Notes: generated by a model not told the origin, from the letters alone. Shown: positions 9,602 to 20,303, numbered from the stretch's first letter. The stretch is DNA of 64,000 nucleotides from Psychrobacter sp. ANT_WB68 (GCF_008369115.1 NZ_VOAZ01000003.1:1-64000); one strand, 5' to 3'. Program-made: numbers and translations.

Positions 9602-9680
9602 AAACATCCTTTTCTATTCTAGCTTTATTCTATAGTCCGTTTAAAATACAAGAGGTACGTTAAAAATAGCGTTCCACATA

Positions 9681-10421
9681 TTATTTACCGTCTAGATAAA
9701 GCTGCGCCTCACCCAAATCTAAGGTACCTTCATAGATAGCGCGACCGGTAATGATACCCTCGATACAATCACCATAAGGTTTGAGCAATTCGATATCTTT
9801 CATATCGGTCACGCCGCCTGACGCAATTACAGGTAATCCGCCTTCACGCGCTAAGTTGACCGTCTGCTCAACATTAACGCCTTGCATCATGCCATCACGG
9901 TTAATATCGGTATAAACGATTGACGATACGCCGACATCGGCAAAACGCTTGGCAAGCTCAGTGGCTTTGGTATCAGTGACATTTGCCCAACCGTGCGTCG
10001 CTACCAGACCGTCTTTGGCATCGATACCGACGATGATATGTCCAGCAAACTCACGGCAGGCTTCAGCCACAAAATCAGGATCTTCAACCGCTTTGGTGCC
10101 AATGATGATATAAGTCAGACCAGCAGTAATATACTGCTCAATGGCTTTCATATTGCGTACACCGCCGCCAAGCTGAATCGGCAGCTTGGGGAAGGCTTTG
10201 GCAATATCATGTACTACTTGCTTATGTACTGGAATACCATCAAATGCACCGTTTAAATCGACCAAATGCAAGCGGCGCGCGCCTTCATTGACCCAACGCG
10301 CTGCCATCGCCACCGGATCATCAGAAAATACCGTATCGTCTTCCATACGACCTTGTTTTAAGCGCACACATTTACCATCTTTTAAATCAATAGCAGGGAT
10401 AATGACAGGGACAGCACACAT
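9681..10421 (-). CDS. hisA: Phosphoribosylformimino-5-aminoimidazole carboxamide ribotide isomerase
   Basis: (beta-alpha)8-barrel isomerase, fourth step of histidine biosynthesis, converting ProFAR to PRFAR. From [13 protein letters not shown] it has 246 residues, the usual HisA size. Catalytic aspartates sit in PAIDLKDG and in [13 protein letters not shown], and phosphate-binding glycines in QLGGGVR and IASGGV. An upstream ATG at 10463 would add 14 residues of non-family sequence; ATG 10421 has AAGGA 7-8 nt before it and matches family N-termini. The gene is separated from hisBH (28.3-29.7 kb), so the pathway genes are dispersed. Confidence 0.96.
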   Translation of the reverse strand: MCAVPVIIPAIDLKDGKCVRLKQGRMEDDTVFSDDPVAMAARWVNEGARRLHLVDLNGAFDGIPVHKQVVHDIAKAFPKLPIQLGGGVRNMKAIEQYITAGLTYIIIGTKAVEDPDFVAEACREFAGHIIVGIDAKDGLVATHGWANVTDTKATELAKRFADVGVSSIVYTDINRDGMMQGVNVEQTVNLAREGGLPVIASGGVTDMKDIELLKPYGDCIEGIITGRAIYEGTLDLGEAQLYLDGK

Positions 10422-11344
10422 ATAGCATTCCTTATAAAAACGATATGAATAATAAAAAACCACTCAAAAGTGAAACAAGCGTCAAAAAGCCACTCAAAAG
10501 GCGGCTGTATATAAAGTCATTTAGCATAACAAATTAAAAGAGGTTATTAGGAGAAATTCGTTAAATATTAAAATGACCACATAAAATGAAAGATTGCTTA
10601 AAAACCTGGTTAAATAATGGCAAAAACCACACAATCATAACCATAAGTTTTAGTACGTGGATTCACTAGCAACATTAGGTAAATTCAATTACCAACTGGC
10701 AATTTTAGGTCAGTTTAGCGTATAATCCTAGGTAAATTTGTATTTGTGCGATAAAGCCTAATCGTCTGCTACCTCTAGATGATTTCAATCAGCACAAGGT
10801 AAATGCAGCCTAACATTAATAACCAGATTAATGCTTGTGCTTATAAATTGTGCTTATCAAGCAATGAAGCTTACCCTGTAATCATAGGTTATTAAACAGC
10901 GTTTAGATAATTTTAAGAAAGATGGCTTTGACAAGACATGAAAGTCATTTACTTCTCATTTATAATCACTTGAATGAAGAGCGCTGCTTAAATCACACAG
11001 ATATGATAATTTTTAAGGTTTTAATAAACCGTATAGTAAGACTGTCTTTAATCTCATATTGTCCTTGTTGAGGATGGCATTAGATTTGAGGGTTTTAGTA
11101 TACATCTTGGTAGCCAGTCGTCACTTTGGTCATTCGAATAAGACATTAACGTGTTGTTAAGGAGTCTAAGGTCAGCGTTAATACTCTTACTTGTAGTTAT
11201 GATGATGTGTTATGTCTAGAGCACTTTTTCACACCCTTTTTTGGGGTTGATTAAGGACTTTATTGATGACGCTGTTATTCATGCTGCCGATATACCAAAC
11301 AGGACGTCTGGTATCGTTTTAGACTATGGACTAAGTTTTCGCTT
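10422..11344. other. Long upstream region of the nqr operon
   Basis: About 920 bp with no recognisable gene. Visible structure: a short direct repeat CACTCAAAAG near 10463 and 10493; TAGGTAAATT at 10677-10686 and 10729-10738 with a relative AAGGTAAAT at 10796; and TTGTGCTTAT twice, 13 bp apart (10835 and 10848). These could be regulator sites for nqr, but I cannot name a regulator. Confidence 0.4.
10697..10726 (+). promoter_or_regulatory. Candidate sigma70 promoter upstream of nqrA
   Basis: A perfect TATAAT (10721-10726) has TGGCAA 18 bp upstream as a weak -35. It would give a leader of about 610 nt to nqrA, which is long, so a closer promoter may exist. Confidence 0.35.
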
Positions 11345-12697
11345 ATGATTACCATCAAAAAAGGTTTGGATTTACCCATCACTGGTGAACCCTCCCGCGA
11401 GATATCTGAGCACAGACCCGCCCATGTGGCACTTGTTGGCTATGATTATGTGGGCATGAAGCCCACGATGAATGTCAAAGAAGGCGACATCGTAGCAAAA
11501 GGTCAGCCCGTTTTTGAAGACAAAAAACGAGTCGGCGTTATCTATACTGCCCCTGCTGCTGGTAAGGTCATCGCGATTAACCGCGGTGAGCGTCGTGTGT
11601 TTGAAAGTCTTGTGATTGCGGTCGACCCAAACGGTGAAGAAGTAGAATTTCAGCGCTACGACTCCCAGCAACTTGCTGACCTAGATTCTGAAGTCGTTGA
11701 AACCCAACTGCTTGCCTCTGGTGAGTGGACCGCGTTCCGTACGCGTCCCTTTAGCCGTGCTCCCGAAATCGGTGCCCGTCCTCACGCTATCTTTGTCACC
11801 GCGATGGATACCAATCCATTAGCGTTTGACCCGATGTTGCTGATTAATGAGCAATTGCAGGCGTTTAATGACGGACTTGCCGTATTATCAACGCTCAGCC
11901 CCAACACCTTTGTCTGCCATCATGGCGATGCCCAGTTGACGCCAGTTGCCAAAACGGCGGCTAATAATGTCACTGAGTATCATAGCTTTGCCGGTAAACA
12001 TCCAGCCGGTCTTGCTGGTACGCACATTCACTTTTTGCATCCCATCATGCGCGGCGTGACCGTTTGGACAGTTGGCTATCAAGACGTGATTGCCATTGGT
12101 GAACTATTTACCACGGGGCGCTTATATACGCGCCGCATGCTTAGCCTTGCCGGTCCTGCGGTCAAAAACCCGCACTTAATCGTCACCGAACGTGGTGCTG
12201 ATATCACGGCATTGACCAAAGGTCAGCTTGAGGCTGGTGAGAACCGTATTGTCTCAGGTTCTGTGCTATCAGGTCGTAAAGTGTTTGGCAATACTGCTTA
12301 TCTTGGTCGCTTTGATAATCAAGTCAGTGTGCTATCTGAAGGTCGTGAGCGTCCAGCGTTCCATTTCTTAAGCGTCGGTAGCAACCGCTTTTCAAAATTG
12401 CCTATCTATATTTCTAAGTTTTTTGGTAATAAGAAATATAACTTCACAACTACCAGTAATGGCTCACCGCGTGCGATGGTGCCAATTGGGGTTTATGAAG
12501 AGGTGATGCCGCAAGACTACCTGCCAACGCAACTATTACGTGCTTTGATTGTCGAAGACATCATTACGGCAGTAGATTTGGGCGTACTTGAATTGGACGA
12601 AGAAGATTTGGCATTATGCACCTTCGTATCTCCTGGCAAATATGAATTCGGCGATATTTTGCGTGATAACTTAACACGCATTGAGCTGGAGGGCTAA
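11345..12697 (+). CDS. nqrA: Na+-translocating NADH:quinone reductase subunit A
   Basis: Peripheral cytoplasmic subunit of Na+-NQR, the respiratory complex that oxidises NADH, reduces ubiquinone and pumps sodium outwards; NqrA takes part in quinone binding. The 450 residues match the family throughout: an N-terminal barrel-sandwich-like domain with [15 protein letters not shown], then HFLHPI and [13 protein letters not shown]. It is the first gene of nqrABCDEF, with 5 bp to nqrB. The ribosome site is weak by eye. No frame damage. Confidence 0.97.
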   Translation: MITIKKGLDLPITGEPSREISEHRPAHVALVGYDYVGMKPTMNVKEGDIVAKGQPVFEDKKRVGVIYTAPAAGKVIAINRGERRVFESLVIAVDPNGEEVEFQRYDSQQLADLDSEVVETQLLASGEWTAFRTRPFSRAPEIGARPHAIFVTAMDTNPLAFDPMLLINEQLQAFNDGLAVLSTLSPNTFVCHHGDAQLTPVAKTAANNVTEYHSFAGKHPAGLAGTHIHFLHPIMRGVTVWTVGYQDVIAIGELFTTGRLYTRRMLSLAGPAVKNPHLIVTERGADITALTKGQLEAGENRIVSGSVLSGRKVFGNTAYLGRFDNQVSVLSEGRERPAFHFLSVGSNRFSKLPIYISKFFGNKKYNFTTTSNGSPRAMVPIGVYEEVMPQDYLPTQLLRALIVEDIITAVDLGVLELDEEDLALCTFVSPGKYEFGDILRDNLTRIELEG

Positions 12698-12702
12698 CCA
12701 CG

Positions 12703-13938
12703 ATGAAATTTTTACACAATATGTTCGATCGTATGGAGCCGTCTTTCACCAAGGGTGGCAAACACGAAAAATACTATGCCATCTTTGAGATGTTTGATAC
12801 GTTTTTGCGTCAACCAAGCTCAACGACATACGCATCATCACACGTACGCGACGGTATTGACCTAAAGCGTATTATGATTACCGTATGGTTATGTACCTTC
12901 CCAGCGATGTTTTGGGGTATGTACAATATCGGTCATCAAGCATTAACTGCGATTGCAACACTCGGCTTACAGCCTGACGGCTGGCGCACTGTTATCACCA
13001 GTATGGCAGGCTATAACCCAGACAGTATCTGGGCAAGCTTTGTCTACGGTGCCATGCAATTCTTACCTATTTATCTTGTGACTTTTGGGGTCGGTATTCT
13101 CTGTGAGATTATCTTTGCCGTCGTGCGCGGGCATGAAGTCAACGAAGGTTTCTTTGTCACCTCGGTACTGTTTGCACTCTGTTTACCACCGGATATTCCT
13201 TTATGGCAAGTTGCCTTAGGTATTATCTTTGGCGTGGTCGTGGCAAAAGAAGTCTTTGGCGGTACGGGTAAAAACTTCCTTAACCCTGCCCTATCAGGTC
13301 GTGCTTTCTTATACTTTGCTTATCCTGCTTATATGTCAGGCGACTCAGTATGGACAGCCGTTGATGGTTTCTCAGGTGCAACGCCCCTTGGTCTTGCCGC
13401 GCTTGGCGTCGTTCCACAAGATTTTGTCGATGTTTACGGCAATGCCATCACCTGGAGTGATGCATTCTTAGGCAACATGCAAGGCAGTATCGGTGAAGTA
13501 TCGACCCTAGCTATCTTAATGGGTGCGGTCGTTCTACTTTGGACGCGCATTGCTTCATGGCGCATCATGGCAGGTTGTGTGGTTGGTCTCATAGCCACTT
13601 CGCTGGTCTTTAATATGGTCGGCTCTGAAGACAATATGATGATGAGCCTGCCTTTTTACTGGCACTTAGTCATCGGTGGTTTTGCCTTTGGTGCCGTGTT
13701 TATGGCAACTGACCCAGTATCTGCCGCGCATACCAATAAAGGGCGCTGGGCTTATGGTATCTTGATTGGTTTTATGACCGTATTGATTCGCGTCGTTAAC
13801 CCTGCTTTCCCAGAAGGTATCATGCTTGCCATTCTATTCGCCAACTTATTTGCGCCACTATTTGACTATTTTGTGACGCAAGCAAATATCAAGCGTCAAA
13901 CAGCACGGAGGGTTCGCTATGTCCAAGCCCAAAAGTAA
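12703..13938 (+). CDS. nqrB: Na+-NQR subunit B
   Basis: Polytopic inner-membrane subunit carrying covalent FMN and part of the sodium path. It has 411 residues with about ten hydrophobic segments. The flavinylation motif [10 protein letters not shown] places the acceptor threonine at residue 227 (position 13381), corresponding to the FMN-threonine of Vibrio NqrB. The end overlaps nqrC by 20 bp, indicating coupled translation. FMN would be attached by the ApbE encoded at 18.6 kb. Confidence 0.97.
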   Translation: MKFLHNMFDRMEPSFTKGGKHEKYYAIFEMFDTFLRQPSSTTYASSHVRDGIDLKRIMITVWLCTFPAMFWGMYNIGHQALTAIATLGLQPDGWRTVITSMAGYNPDSIWASFVYGAMQFLPIYLVTFGVGILCEIIFAVVRGHEVNEGFFVTSVLFALCLPPDIPLWQVALGIIFGVVVAKEVFGGTGKNFLNPALSGRAFLYFAYPAYMSGDSVWTAVDGFSGATPLGLAALGVVPQDFVDVYGNAITWSDAFLGNMQGSIGEVSTLAILMGAVVLLWTRIASWRIMAGCVVGLIATSLVFNMVGSEDNMMMSLPFYWHLVIGGFAFGAVFMATDPVSAAHTNKGRWAYGILIGFMTVLIRVVNPAFPEGIMLAILFANLFAPLFDYFVTQANIKRQTARRVRYVQAQK

Positions 13939-14863
13939 TAATGCAAAAACCATCAGTGTGGCGTTGACGCTATGCTTGGTGTGTTCTGTATTGGTCTCAG
14001 CCGCTGCTGTTGGTTTAAAGCCAGCGCAAGTTGAAAACGCGCGCTTAGACCGTAACAAAAACATTTTAGTGGCAGCCGGTATGTTTAACCCTGCTACTGA
14101 TACCAATGAAGATGTAGCTGAGCGCTTTAAAGACTTTGAGGTTGAAATTATTGACCTAAATAAAGGCACTTACCTCGATGACGACGCGCTAAAAACCGCT
14201 GGTATCCCTGATCGTAATGCTTACGATGCCAGTCAAGCGACTAAGAATAAAGCCCTCAGTGAAGACTTAGGCAGTAATGATCCTGCCGGTATCGGTCGTA
14301 AGCCCAAATACGCCAAAGTTTATGTCAAAAATGATGACGCCGGTCAGCCTGAAATGGTGGTCTTACCGATTCAAGGTTATGGACTGTGGGGTACGATTTA
14401 TGGTTTCTTGACGCTTGAAAGTGACATGAATACCATCAAAGGTATCAGTTTCTATGAGCATAAAGAAACCCCAGGTCTAGGCGCTCGTATTGAAGAACCA
14501 GAGTGGCGCGCTATGTGGAGCGGCATTCACTCTTATGACGAAAACGGTGCGGTAGCAACGGGTGTAACCAAAGCCGGTAATCCAAAAGAGAACTGGGTCG
14601 ATGGTATCAGTGGCGCAACCTTAACTGGTCGCGGCGTCAGTAATATGATTCAGTTTTGGTTGGGTGAGCAAGGCTATAAGCCATACCTAGACCAACTGCG
14701 TAAAGAAAGCGGCAAAACACTGGCAGATAGTGAAGTAAAAACCAGTCAAAGCCCGTATAAAAAGCTGGGTCAAAGCCTAAATCAGCATCAGACTCACAAA
14801 CAGACGCATCCCGTAACCGAACTGGTCGCAGTAGTACCAGCAGCACACGGCAAGGAGGCATAA
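13919..14863 (+). CDS. nqrC: Na+-NQR subunit C, with long C-terminal extension
   Basis: Membrane-anchored periplasmic flavoprotein with the second covalent FMN. One N-terminal transmembrane helix (about 11-30) is followed by the FMN-binding domain; [12 protein letters not shown] places the acceptor threonine at about residue 234 (14618). GGAGG lies 7 nt before the ATG, inside nqrB. The protein has 314 residues, whereas NqrC is commonly near 260. The excess is a polar tail after [11 protein letters not shown], rich in Gln, His, Lys and Ser, with no obvious domain. The ATG of nqrD follows the stop after 1 nt. Confidence 0.95.
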   Translation: MSKPKSNNAKTISVALTLCLVCSVLVSAAAVGLKPAQVENARLDRNKNILVAAGMFNPATDTNEDVAERFKDFEVEIIDLNKGTYLDDDALKTAGIPDRNAYDASQATKNKALSEDLGSNDPAGIGRKPKYAKVYVKNDDAGQPEMVVLPIQGYGLWGTIYGFLTLESDMNTIKGISFYEHKETPGLGARIEEPEWRAMWSGIHSYDENGAVATGVTKAGNPKENWVDGISGATLTGRGVSNMIQFWLGEQGYKPYLDQLRKESGKTLADSEVKTSQSPYKKLGQSLNQHQTHKQTHPVTELVAVVPAAHGKEA

Positions 14864-14864
14864 C

Positions 14865-15536
14865 ATGGCTGATACAAAAAGTATTTTAACCTCGCCTATT
14901 TTTGATAATAACCCCATTGCGCTACAAATCTTAGGTATCTGTTCGGCATTGGCAGTGACCACGAGTGTGGCAAATGCGTTGGTAATGAGTGTGGCGTTGA
15001 CCTTGGTCACCGCATTTTCAAGCTTTTTTATCTCTATTATCCGTAAGCAAATTCCAGCCAGTATTCGTATTATTGTGCAGATGACGATTATTGCGTCATT
15101 GGTTATCGTGGTCGATCAGATCTTAAAAGCGGTCGCTTATGACGTTAGTAAAGGCTTGTCAGTATTCGTTGGTTTGATTATCACCAACTGTATCGTCATG
15201 GGTCGTGCTGAAGCCTTTGCGATGAGCAATCCACCAGTACCGAGCTTTTTAGATGGTATTGGTAACGGTCTTGGGTATTCGGCGGTACTGCTATTTGTCG
15301 CCAGTATTCGTGAAATTTTAGGTGCAGGCAGTTGGTTTGGCATCACCCTTTTACAAACTGCGACCGATGGTGGCTGGTACGTACCAAACGGTCTACTGCT
15401 ACTACCACCGTCAGCGTTCTTTATTATCGCCCTGTTTATCGTGATTATCCGTACATGGAAACCAGAACAGGTTGAAGAAGCTGAATTTGTAATGAAGCCG
15501 CAATCTAAAGGCATGGCACAAGGAGGCGGTCACTAA
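14865..15536 (+). CDS. nqrD: Na+-NQR subunit D
   Basis: Polytopic membrane subunit that, with NqrE, forms the pseudo-symmetric core of Na+-NQR; related to RnfE. It has 223 residues and about six hydrophobic segments, with the conserved [14 protein letters not shown] block bearing the cysteine assigned to the intramembrane iron site of NqrD/NqrE. AGGAGG precedes the ATG. Its stop overlaps the nqrE start (TAATG). Confidence 0.96.
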   Translation: MADTKSILTSPIFDNNPIALQILGICSALAVTTSVANALVMSVALTLVTAFSSFFISIIRKQIPASIRIIVQMTIIASLVIVVDQILKAVAYDVSKGLSVFVGLIITNCIVMGRAEAFAMSNPPVPSFLDGIGNGLGYSAVLLFVASIREILGAGSWFGITLLQTATDGGWYVPNGLLLLPPSAFFIIALFIVIIRTWKPEQVEEAEFVMKPQSKGMAQGGGH

Positions 15537-16144
15537 TGGGACATTATGTCAGTTTATTTATAACCTCAGTCTTTATCGAGAATATGGCGCTGGCCTACTT
15601 CTTAGGCATGTGTACCTTTTTGGCGGTATCGAAAAAGGTATCAACCGCTATCGGTCTTGGGGTGGCGGTGGTAGTGGTAATGGCAATTACCGTACCGCTA
15701 AATAACTTACTGTTTCAGTTTATCCTAAAAGATGGTGCGCTGGCATGGGCAGGTTTCCCTGATATAGACTTAAGCTTCTTAGGTCTACTCAGTTATATCG
15801 GTTTGATTGCCGCTGTGGTACAGATTCTAGAAATGTTCTTAGATAAGTTCGTCCCAAGTCTGTATAACGCCTTAGGGATATTCTTACCACTCATTACCGT
15901 AAACTGTGCCATTTTAGGTGGCGTGCTATTTATGGTTGAGCGTGACTATAACTTTGGTGAATCGATGGTATACGGCGTTGGCGCAGGCTTCGGTTGGGCA
16001 TTGGCGATTACCGCATTGGCGGGTATCCGTGAAAAGCTAAAGTACTCAGACATTCCAGCACCGCTGCGTGGTCTTGGCATTACCTTTATCACGGTTGGTC
16101 TGATGTCACTTGGCTTTATGTCTTTCGGCGGTATGTCAATTTAA
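15536..16144 (+). CDS. nqrE: Na+-NQR subunit E
   Basis: Polytopic partner of NqrD, related to RnfA. The 202 residues are the normal size, with about six membrane segments, [12 protein letters not shown] near the N-terminus and TVNCAILGG in the middle carrying the conserved cysteines. The start overlaps the nqrD stop by one base and has AAGGAGG upstream. A 123-bp gap with a strong hairpin separates it from nqrF, the only real gap in the operon. Confidence 0.96.
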   Translation: MGHYVSLFITSVFIENMALAYFLGMCTFLAVSKKVSTAIGLGVAVVVVMAITVPLNNLLFQFILKDGALAWAGFPDIDLSFLGLLSYIGLIAAVVQILEMFLDKFVPSLYNALGIFLPLITVNCAILGGVLFMVERDYNFGESMVYGVGAGFGWALAITALAGIREKLKYSDIPAPLRGLGITFITVGLMSLGFMSFGGMSI

Positions 16145-16198
16145 ACCGCTACGCTTAAAAGCCTATTTAGCGATTTGACCTATTTAATTCATTTATTC

Positions 16199-16245
16199 GG
16201 TAGGGGTTCAGGAAAAACGCAATAACGTCTTTTCGCACCCCTATT
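16199..16245 (+). other. Hairpin in the nqrE-nqrF gap
   Basis: Outer arms TAGGGGT (16201-16207) and ACCCCTA (16237-16243) pair exactly and extend by two G-U pairs. Inside, GAAAAACG pairs with CGTCTTTTC around CAATAA with one bulge. No T run follows, so it is unlikely to be an intrinsic terminator. An mRNA processing or stability element that sets nqrF level is possible (inference). Confidence 0.55.
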
Positions 16246-16267
16246 CCATAGATTAAGGATACCTACC

Positions 16268-17503
16268 ATGGATTACGCTACGGCGATTGGTGGCGTTGCT
16301 ATGTTTACCTTGATCATCATGGGCCTCGTTGCCATTATTTTGGCGGCGCGCTCAAGACTGGTCAGTTCAGGCGATGTTACTATCCATATCAATGACAATC
16401 CCGATAATGACGTCGTGACAGCTGCAGGCGGTAAACTGCTACAAACACTGGCGAGCGAAGGTATTTTCTTATCTTCAGCCTGTGGTGGTGGTGGTACCTG
16501 TGCGCAGTGTCGTTGCCGCGTTATTGAAGGGGGCGGTTCTATCCTGCCCACCGAAGAAGGATATTTTACCCAAGGTGAAATCCGTAACCACATGCGTCTT
16601 GCCTGTCAGGTTGCAGTTAAGCAAGACATGAAAATCGAGATTGACCCTGAGTTTTTTGATGTGCAAAAGTGGGAATGTGAAGTTATCTCTAACGATAACG
16701 TTGCCACCTTTATTAAAGAATTGGTGCTTAAAATTCCAGATGGTGAAGAAGTTAACTTCCGTGCCGGTGGTTATGTACAGCTAGAAGCGCCACCACATGA
16801 AGTGCATTATAAAGATTTTGTGATTGACGAAGAGTATCGCGAAGACTGGGAAAAATTTGGTATCTTCAACTACGTGTCAAAAGTTGATGAGCCGGTGATT
16901 CGTGCTTATTCGATGGCCAACTACCCTGAAGAAAAAGGCCTTATCAAGTTTAACATCCGTATCGCCAGTCCCCCGCCACGTGGCCCTGACGGTATTCCAC
17001 CCGGCAAAATGTCCTCTTGGGTATTTAGCCTCGTGCCTGGCGATAAAGTGACGGTTTCTGGTCCTTATGGTGAGTTTTTTGCCAAGAAGACTGATGCTGA
17101 AATGATTTTCGTTGGTGGTGGTGCGGGTATGGCACCAATGCGTTCGCACATCTTCGATCAGCTGAAACGTTTAAACACTGACCGTAAGATTAGCTTTTGG
17201 TACGGCGCGCGCTCTATTCGTGAGATGTTCTACGTTGAAGATTATGACCAACTAGAAGAAGAGTTTGATAACTTTGAGTGGCATGTGGCTTTGTCTGACC
17301 CCTTACCAGAAGACAACTGGGAAGGTCCAACTGGCTTTATCCATAACGTGCTACTTGAAAACTATCTCAAAGACCATCCGAACCCAGAAGACTGTGAATA
17401 TTACATGTGTGGGCCACCGATGATGAATGCGGCGGTCATCGACATGCTACATAGCTTGGGTGTGGAAGATGAAAATATCATGCTTGATGACTTCGGTGGT
17501 TAA
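16268..17503 (+). CDS. nqrF: Na+-NQR subunit F (NADH dehydrogenase, 2Fe-2S/FAD)
   Basis: Electron entry subunit: oxidises NADH through FAD and passes electrons to a 2Fe-2S cluster. The 411 residues comprise one N-terminal membrane helix (about 6-25), a ferredoxin domain with cluster cysteines 72, 78, 81 and 113 ([10 protein letters not shown] and RLACQ), an FAD domain with RAYSMANYP, and an NADH-binding domain with [13 protein letters not shown] and [15 protein letters not shown] is seen before the ATG. The operon terminates 42 bp later. Confidence 0.98.
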   Translation: MDYATAIGGVAMFTLIIMGLVAIILAARSRLVSSGDVTIHINDNPDNDVVTAAGGKLLQTLASEGIFLSSACGGGGTCAQCRCRVIEGGGSILPTEEGYFTQGEIRNHMRLACQVAVKQDMKIEIDPEFFDVQKWECEVISNDNVATFIKELVLKIPDGEEVNFRAGGYVQLEAPPHEVHYKDFVIDEEYREDWEKFGIFNYVSKVDEPVIRAYSMANYPEEKGLIKFNIRIASPPPRGPDGIPPGKMSSWVFSLVPGDKVTVSGPYGEFFAKKTDAEMIFVGGGAGMAPMRSHIFDQLKRLNTDRKISFWYGARSIREMFYVEDYDQLEEEFDNFEWHVALSDPLPEDNWEGPTGFIHNVLLENYLKDHPNPEDCEYYMCGPPMMNAAVIDMLHSLGVEDENIMLDDFGG

Positions 17504-17544
17504 GTGGTTGGTAAAGCACAGAACGTATCTTTAAAGTCATGAAT

Positions 17545-17577
17545 AAAAAGAGAGTCTCAGTTGAGACTCTTTTTTTA
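17545..17577 (+). terminator. Terminator of nqrABCDEF
   Basis: AAAAAGAGAGTCTCA with TGAGACTCTTTTTTT: a long stem with a very short loop and T run, 42 bp after nqrF. It separates the operon from the accessory genes that follow. Confidence 0.9.
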
Positions 17578-17686
17578 TGGCTAATATTTGACGATAAACC
17601 TACCTCATACCAATACAAATCTAAATAGTAAATTACCTACCTTCTCCTATATTATTGATTATTTACTCCTCTAAGAAAGGATTCTT

Positions 17687-18487
17687 ATGAAAAACAAAGT
17701 GAAAGATTTAACCATTTGGATAACTGGTGCCTCTAGCGGTATCGGTGAAGCATTGACCACCGCCTTTGCCAAACGCGGTGCCACTATTATTTTAAGTGGA
17801 CGTGATAAAGAGAAATTAGAAGCGGTTAAAAATCGCTGTAAAAATCGCAAAAAACATATCGTCATCCCCTTTGATATCGCTGATGCCACGCAAGCAAAAG
17901 AAGCTTATGAAGCGGCGAAGACCCAAGCGGGAAAAATTGATTGGCTGATTAACAATGCTGGTATCAGTCAACGCTCGCTTATCATGGAAACCACTGAAGA
18001 AGTTGAACGACAGTTGATGGAAGTAGATTACTTTGCGCAAACGTGTCTGACCAGACTGGTATTGCCAGATATGATCGCGCAAGGCGGTGGCAAAGTGATC
18101 ATGGTATCAAGTGTGGCGGGTTTACTCGGTACGCAATATCGCGGCGCGTATGGTGCTGCCAAAGCGGCCATCCATATGTGGGCAAATAGTCTACGTGCTG
18201 AATTACATGGGCAAGGCATCGAGGTGGCGACGATATTTCCAGGATTTATTCAAACCAATGTTTCTATTAATGCCTTGACTGGTGACGGTAGCGCTCAAGG
18301 GACGATGGATGAGGCGACCAATAAAGGACTGACGGCGATGGTTTTTGCCAAACAGGTCATCAAAGCCCTTATTAACAACGAAGAATATATTATCGTCGCT
18401 GGTCATAAAGAAAAGCTCGCCACTAGGGTCAATCGTTTATCGCCGCCAAAGCTTTATAAACTTATCCGTGAATCAAAAGTAACATAA
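17687..18487 (+). CDS. SDR family NAD(P)-dependent oxidoreductase
   Basis: Classical short-chain dehydrogenase/reductase, 266 residues. Cofactor motif TGASSGIG is at 13-20, NNAG follows strand 4, catalytic Ser142 is in VSSVAG, and Tyr155-xxx-Lys159 in YGAAKAA. Basic residues after strand 2 (SGRDK) favour NADP(H). Substrate is not deducible. AAGGA precedes the ATG. It sits between the nqr terminator and apbE on the same strand; no link to sodium pumping is evident from sequence. No transmembrane segment is apparent. Confidence 0.9.
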   Translation: MKNKVKDLTIWITGASSGIGEALTTAFAKRGATIILSGRDKEKLEAVKNRCKNRKKHIVIPFDIADATQAKEAYEAAKTQAGKIDWLINNAGISQRSLIMETTEEVERQLMEVDYFAQTCLTRLVLPDMIAQGGGKVIMVSSVAGLLGTQYRGAYGAAKAAIHMWANSLRAELHGQGIEVATIFPGFIQTNVSINALTGDGSAQGTMDEATNKGLTAMVFAKQVIKALINNEEYIIVAGHKEKLATRVNRLSPPKLYKLIRESKVT

Positions 18488-18640
18488 ACCTAGCAGGCTA
18501 AGCAGATATGTCTTAGTCGATGATTGGCGTTATGGGTGACAAGGGGTGTAAAATAGGCAACGCGTAGCTTGCTTAGTTATTGACTAACGGTTTTTACTAG
18601 CTAATGCGCCCCACTCACCCCTTTGCTCTATCAAGCTGTG

Positions 18641-19789
18641 ATGACCCCTATGACAAACTTAACCTCGCTTAGCGCTGCTAACCCATCAATGAAACCCGCC
18701 TTTCTGTCTATGATTGCTATCGGCTCTGTACTTGCTATTAGCGCTTGCCAGCAAAAGACTGATTATAACAATCTAAGCGGCGAGACCATGGGCACCAGCT
18801 ACCATATCAGTTATCAATTGCCCAAAGGCGTTGATGAAGCTGCCATACAAGCAGCAATCGATAAGCGCTTGCAAGACATCAATGACAGCATGTCCACTTA
18901 TCAAGCAGACTCTACTATTTCTAAATTTAATCAATTAGGAAAAGATACACCGATTGCTATCGACGCCGATTTCAGCCATGTCTTAGAAGCGTCTAGACAA
19001 GTTTATGAGCTATCGGGCGGCGCGTTTGATCCGACGGTGATGCCATTGATTGAAACTTGGGGTTTTGGCAGCACCATGACGGTTGAGCGCTTACAAAGTC
19101 CGCCGACAGCGCTTGAGATTGCACAAGCAAAAGCTTTGGTTGACTTTAAAAGCGTGATACAAAAAGAGCAAAGCATTTATAAAACCAAAGATGGCGTCGA
19201 GCTTGATTTTTCGGCGGTGGCTAAAGGCTATGGCGTTGATGTTATCGCCAATGTACTCAGAGATGACTATCAGATTCGCAATTATATGGTTGAGATTGGC
19301 GGTGAAGTCGCGACCTCTGGCGTCAGTGCTCAGCAGCAACCGTGGCAAATTGCGATTGACGCGCCCATCGAAGGCAGCACAGTAAGCGCACGCCAAACCA
19401 TGGCAGTGATCCGTCAGCCTATTAATAATGGCACTACTATGTCGCTTGCAACCTCTGGCAATTATCGCAATTCCGTCGTTTTTGATGGTAAGCACTACAG
19501 TCATACTATCGACCCGACGACAGGTGAGCCCATTGTTGGTGGCGCGCCATCGGTAACCGTCGCCGCAGAATCGGTCGCGCTGGCGGACGCTTGGGCTACT
19601 GCTTTAACCGCCATGCCTTATGAAAAAGCGCTCAAAACTGCCAAAGAACACGATATCGCCGCCTTATTTGTTATCTTGGCTAATAATATAACTTTAGATT
19701 CAGAGGGTTCGGCGGCCGACAGTATTGATGATTGGCAAATGGTAGAAACCCCTGCCATGAAAGCTTTACGTGCTGATAAAAAGTCCTAA
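18641..19789 (+). CDS. apbE: FAD:protein FMN transferase (ApbE lipoprotein)
   Basis: Periplasmic flavin transferase that attaches FMN to the SGAT threonines of NqrB and NqrC, using FAD and Mg2+. It has 382 residues from ATG 18641. A lipoprotein signal ends in the lipobox LAISAC, so it is probably membrane-anchored. ETMGTSY opens the family domain, and SAVAKGYGVD and the DPTTGEP metal-site region follow. Start choice is uncertain: ATGs at 18641, 18650 and 18689 are all in frame without a clear ribosome site, and the last gives a compact lipoprotein signal. It follows nqr as in many bacteria, though after an intervening SDR gene. Confidence 0.93.
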   Translation: MTPMTNLTSLSAANPSMKPAFLSMIAIGSVLAISACQQKTDYNNLSGETMGTSYHISYQLPKGVDEAAIQAAIDKRLQDINDSMSTYQADSTISKFNQLGKDTPIAIDADFSHVLEASRQVYELSGGAFDPTVMPLIETWGFGSTMTVERLQSPPTALEIAQAKALVDFKSVIQKEQSIYKTKDGVELDFSAVAKGYGVDVIANVLRDDYQIRNYMVEIGGEVATSGVSAQQQPWQIAIDAPIEGSTVSARQTMAVIRQPINNGTTMSLATSGNYRNSVVFDGKHYSHTIDPTTGEPIVGGAPSVTVAAESVALADAWATALTAMPYEKALKTAKEHDIAALFVILANNITLDSEGSAADSIDDWQMVETPAMKALRADKKS

Positions 19790-19992
19790 TATTAAAGCGA
19801 TGAGATCAAAGCCCTCAGAGTAAAGCCATCAGGTTAAATGTATGAGCTTTAAAAAGGTCATTCTAATACATGACGATTCTAAGCCATGGCGGTTTTAAAA
19901 AACGGCAGTTTTAAAAAGTATAAGATACCAACAAGTTTGCTTTAGCGCGGCTTTGAGATGCTTGCTAAGCACAAACGGACAAGGCGAATTTT

Positions 19993-20001
19993 TGCTATAC
20001 T
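19993..20001 (+). promoter_or_regulatory. Extended -10 promoter for nqrM
   Basis: TGC plus TATACT (19996-20001), 57 bp upstream of the nqrM ATG, in the context TTTGCTATACT shared with other promoters in the window. It suggests nqrM can be transcribed on its own. Confidence 0.5.
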
Positions 20002-20057
20002 ATAAGAGAGTCATCGACCAGATGACTGTCCTATATTTTAAACGAGAGGTTACCTCT

Positions 20058-20303
20058 ATGCTTAACCAATTGCTGCCCATGCTTGCTATTACCTTTACTG
20101 TATTTATGCTGTTTTTTATCTTCATGGGTATCGGTTATATGGTCAAAAAAAAGCCGCTTAGAGGATCTTGTGGCGGTGTGGCAAAACTGATGGGCGATGA
20201 GCAATGCTCATTCTGTGGTAATGATCCCAACAAGTGCGATTCACTGGTCGCCGAGCAGCAAGAAACTGCACTAAAAGCTGCCCAATTAGGCAAGTCGGTA
20301 TAA
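20058..20303 (+). CDS. nqrM: Na+-NQR maturation protein NqrM
   Basis: Small protein needed for assembly of Na+-NQR, proposed to help deliver iron to the NqrD/NqrE site (family DUF539). From MLNQLLPML it has 81 residues: one transmembrane helix (about 7-30), then KKKPLRGSCGGVAKLM and the cysteine cluster CSFCGNDPNKC. The four cysteines are typical of the family. A longer in-frame reading upstream exists, but AGAGG stands 8 nt before ATG 20058 and the family begins there. Usually it directly follows apbE, as here. Confidence 0.93.
   Translation: MLNQLLPMLAITFTVFMLFFIFMGIGYMVKKKPLRGSCGGVAKLMGDEQCSFCGNDPNKCDSLVAEQQETALKAAQLGKSV

Noticed and set aside
10928..10966. TTGACA and TATAAT upstream of nqrA
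   Set aside because: The spacer is 27 bp, too long for sigma70; the two hexamers probably do not act together.
19880..19925. Short direct repeat CGGNRGTTTTAAAAA downstream of apbE
   Set aside because: Two copies of a low-complexity stretch, with no flanking structure.
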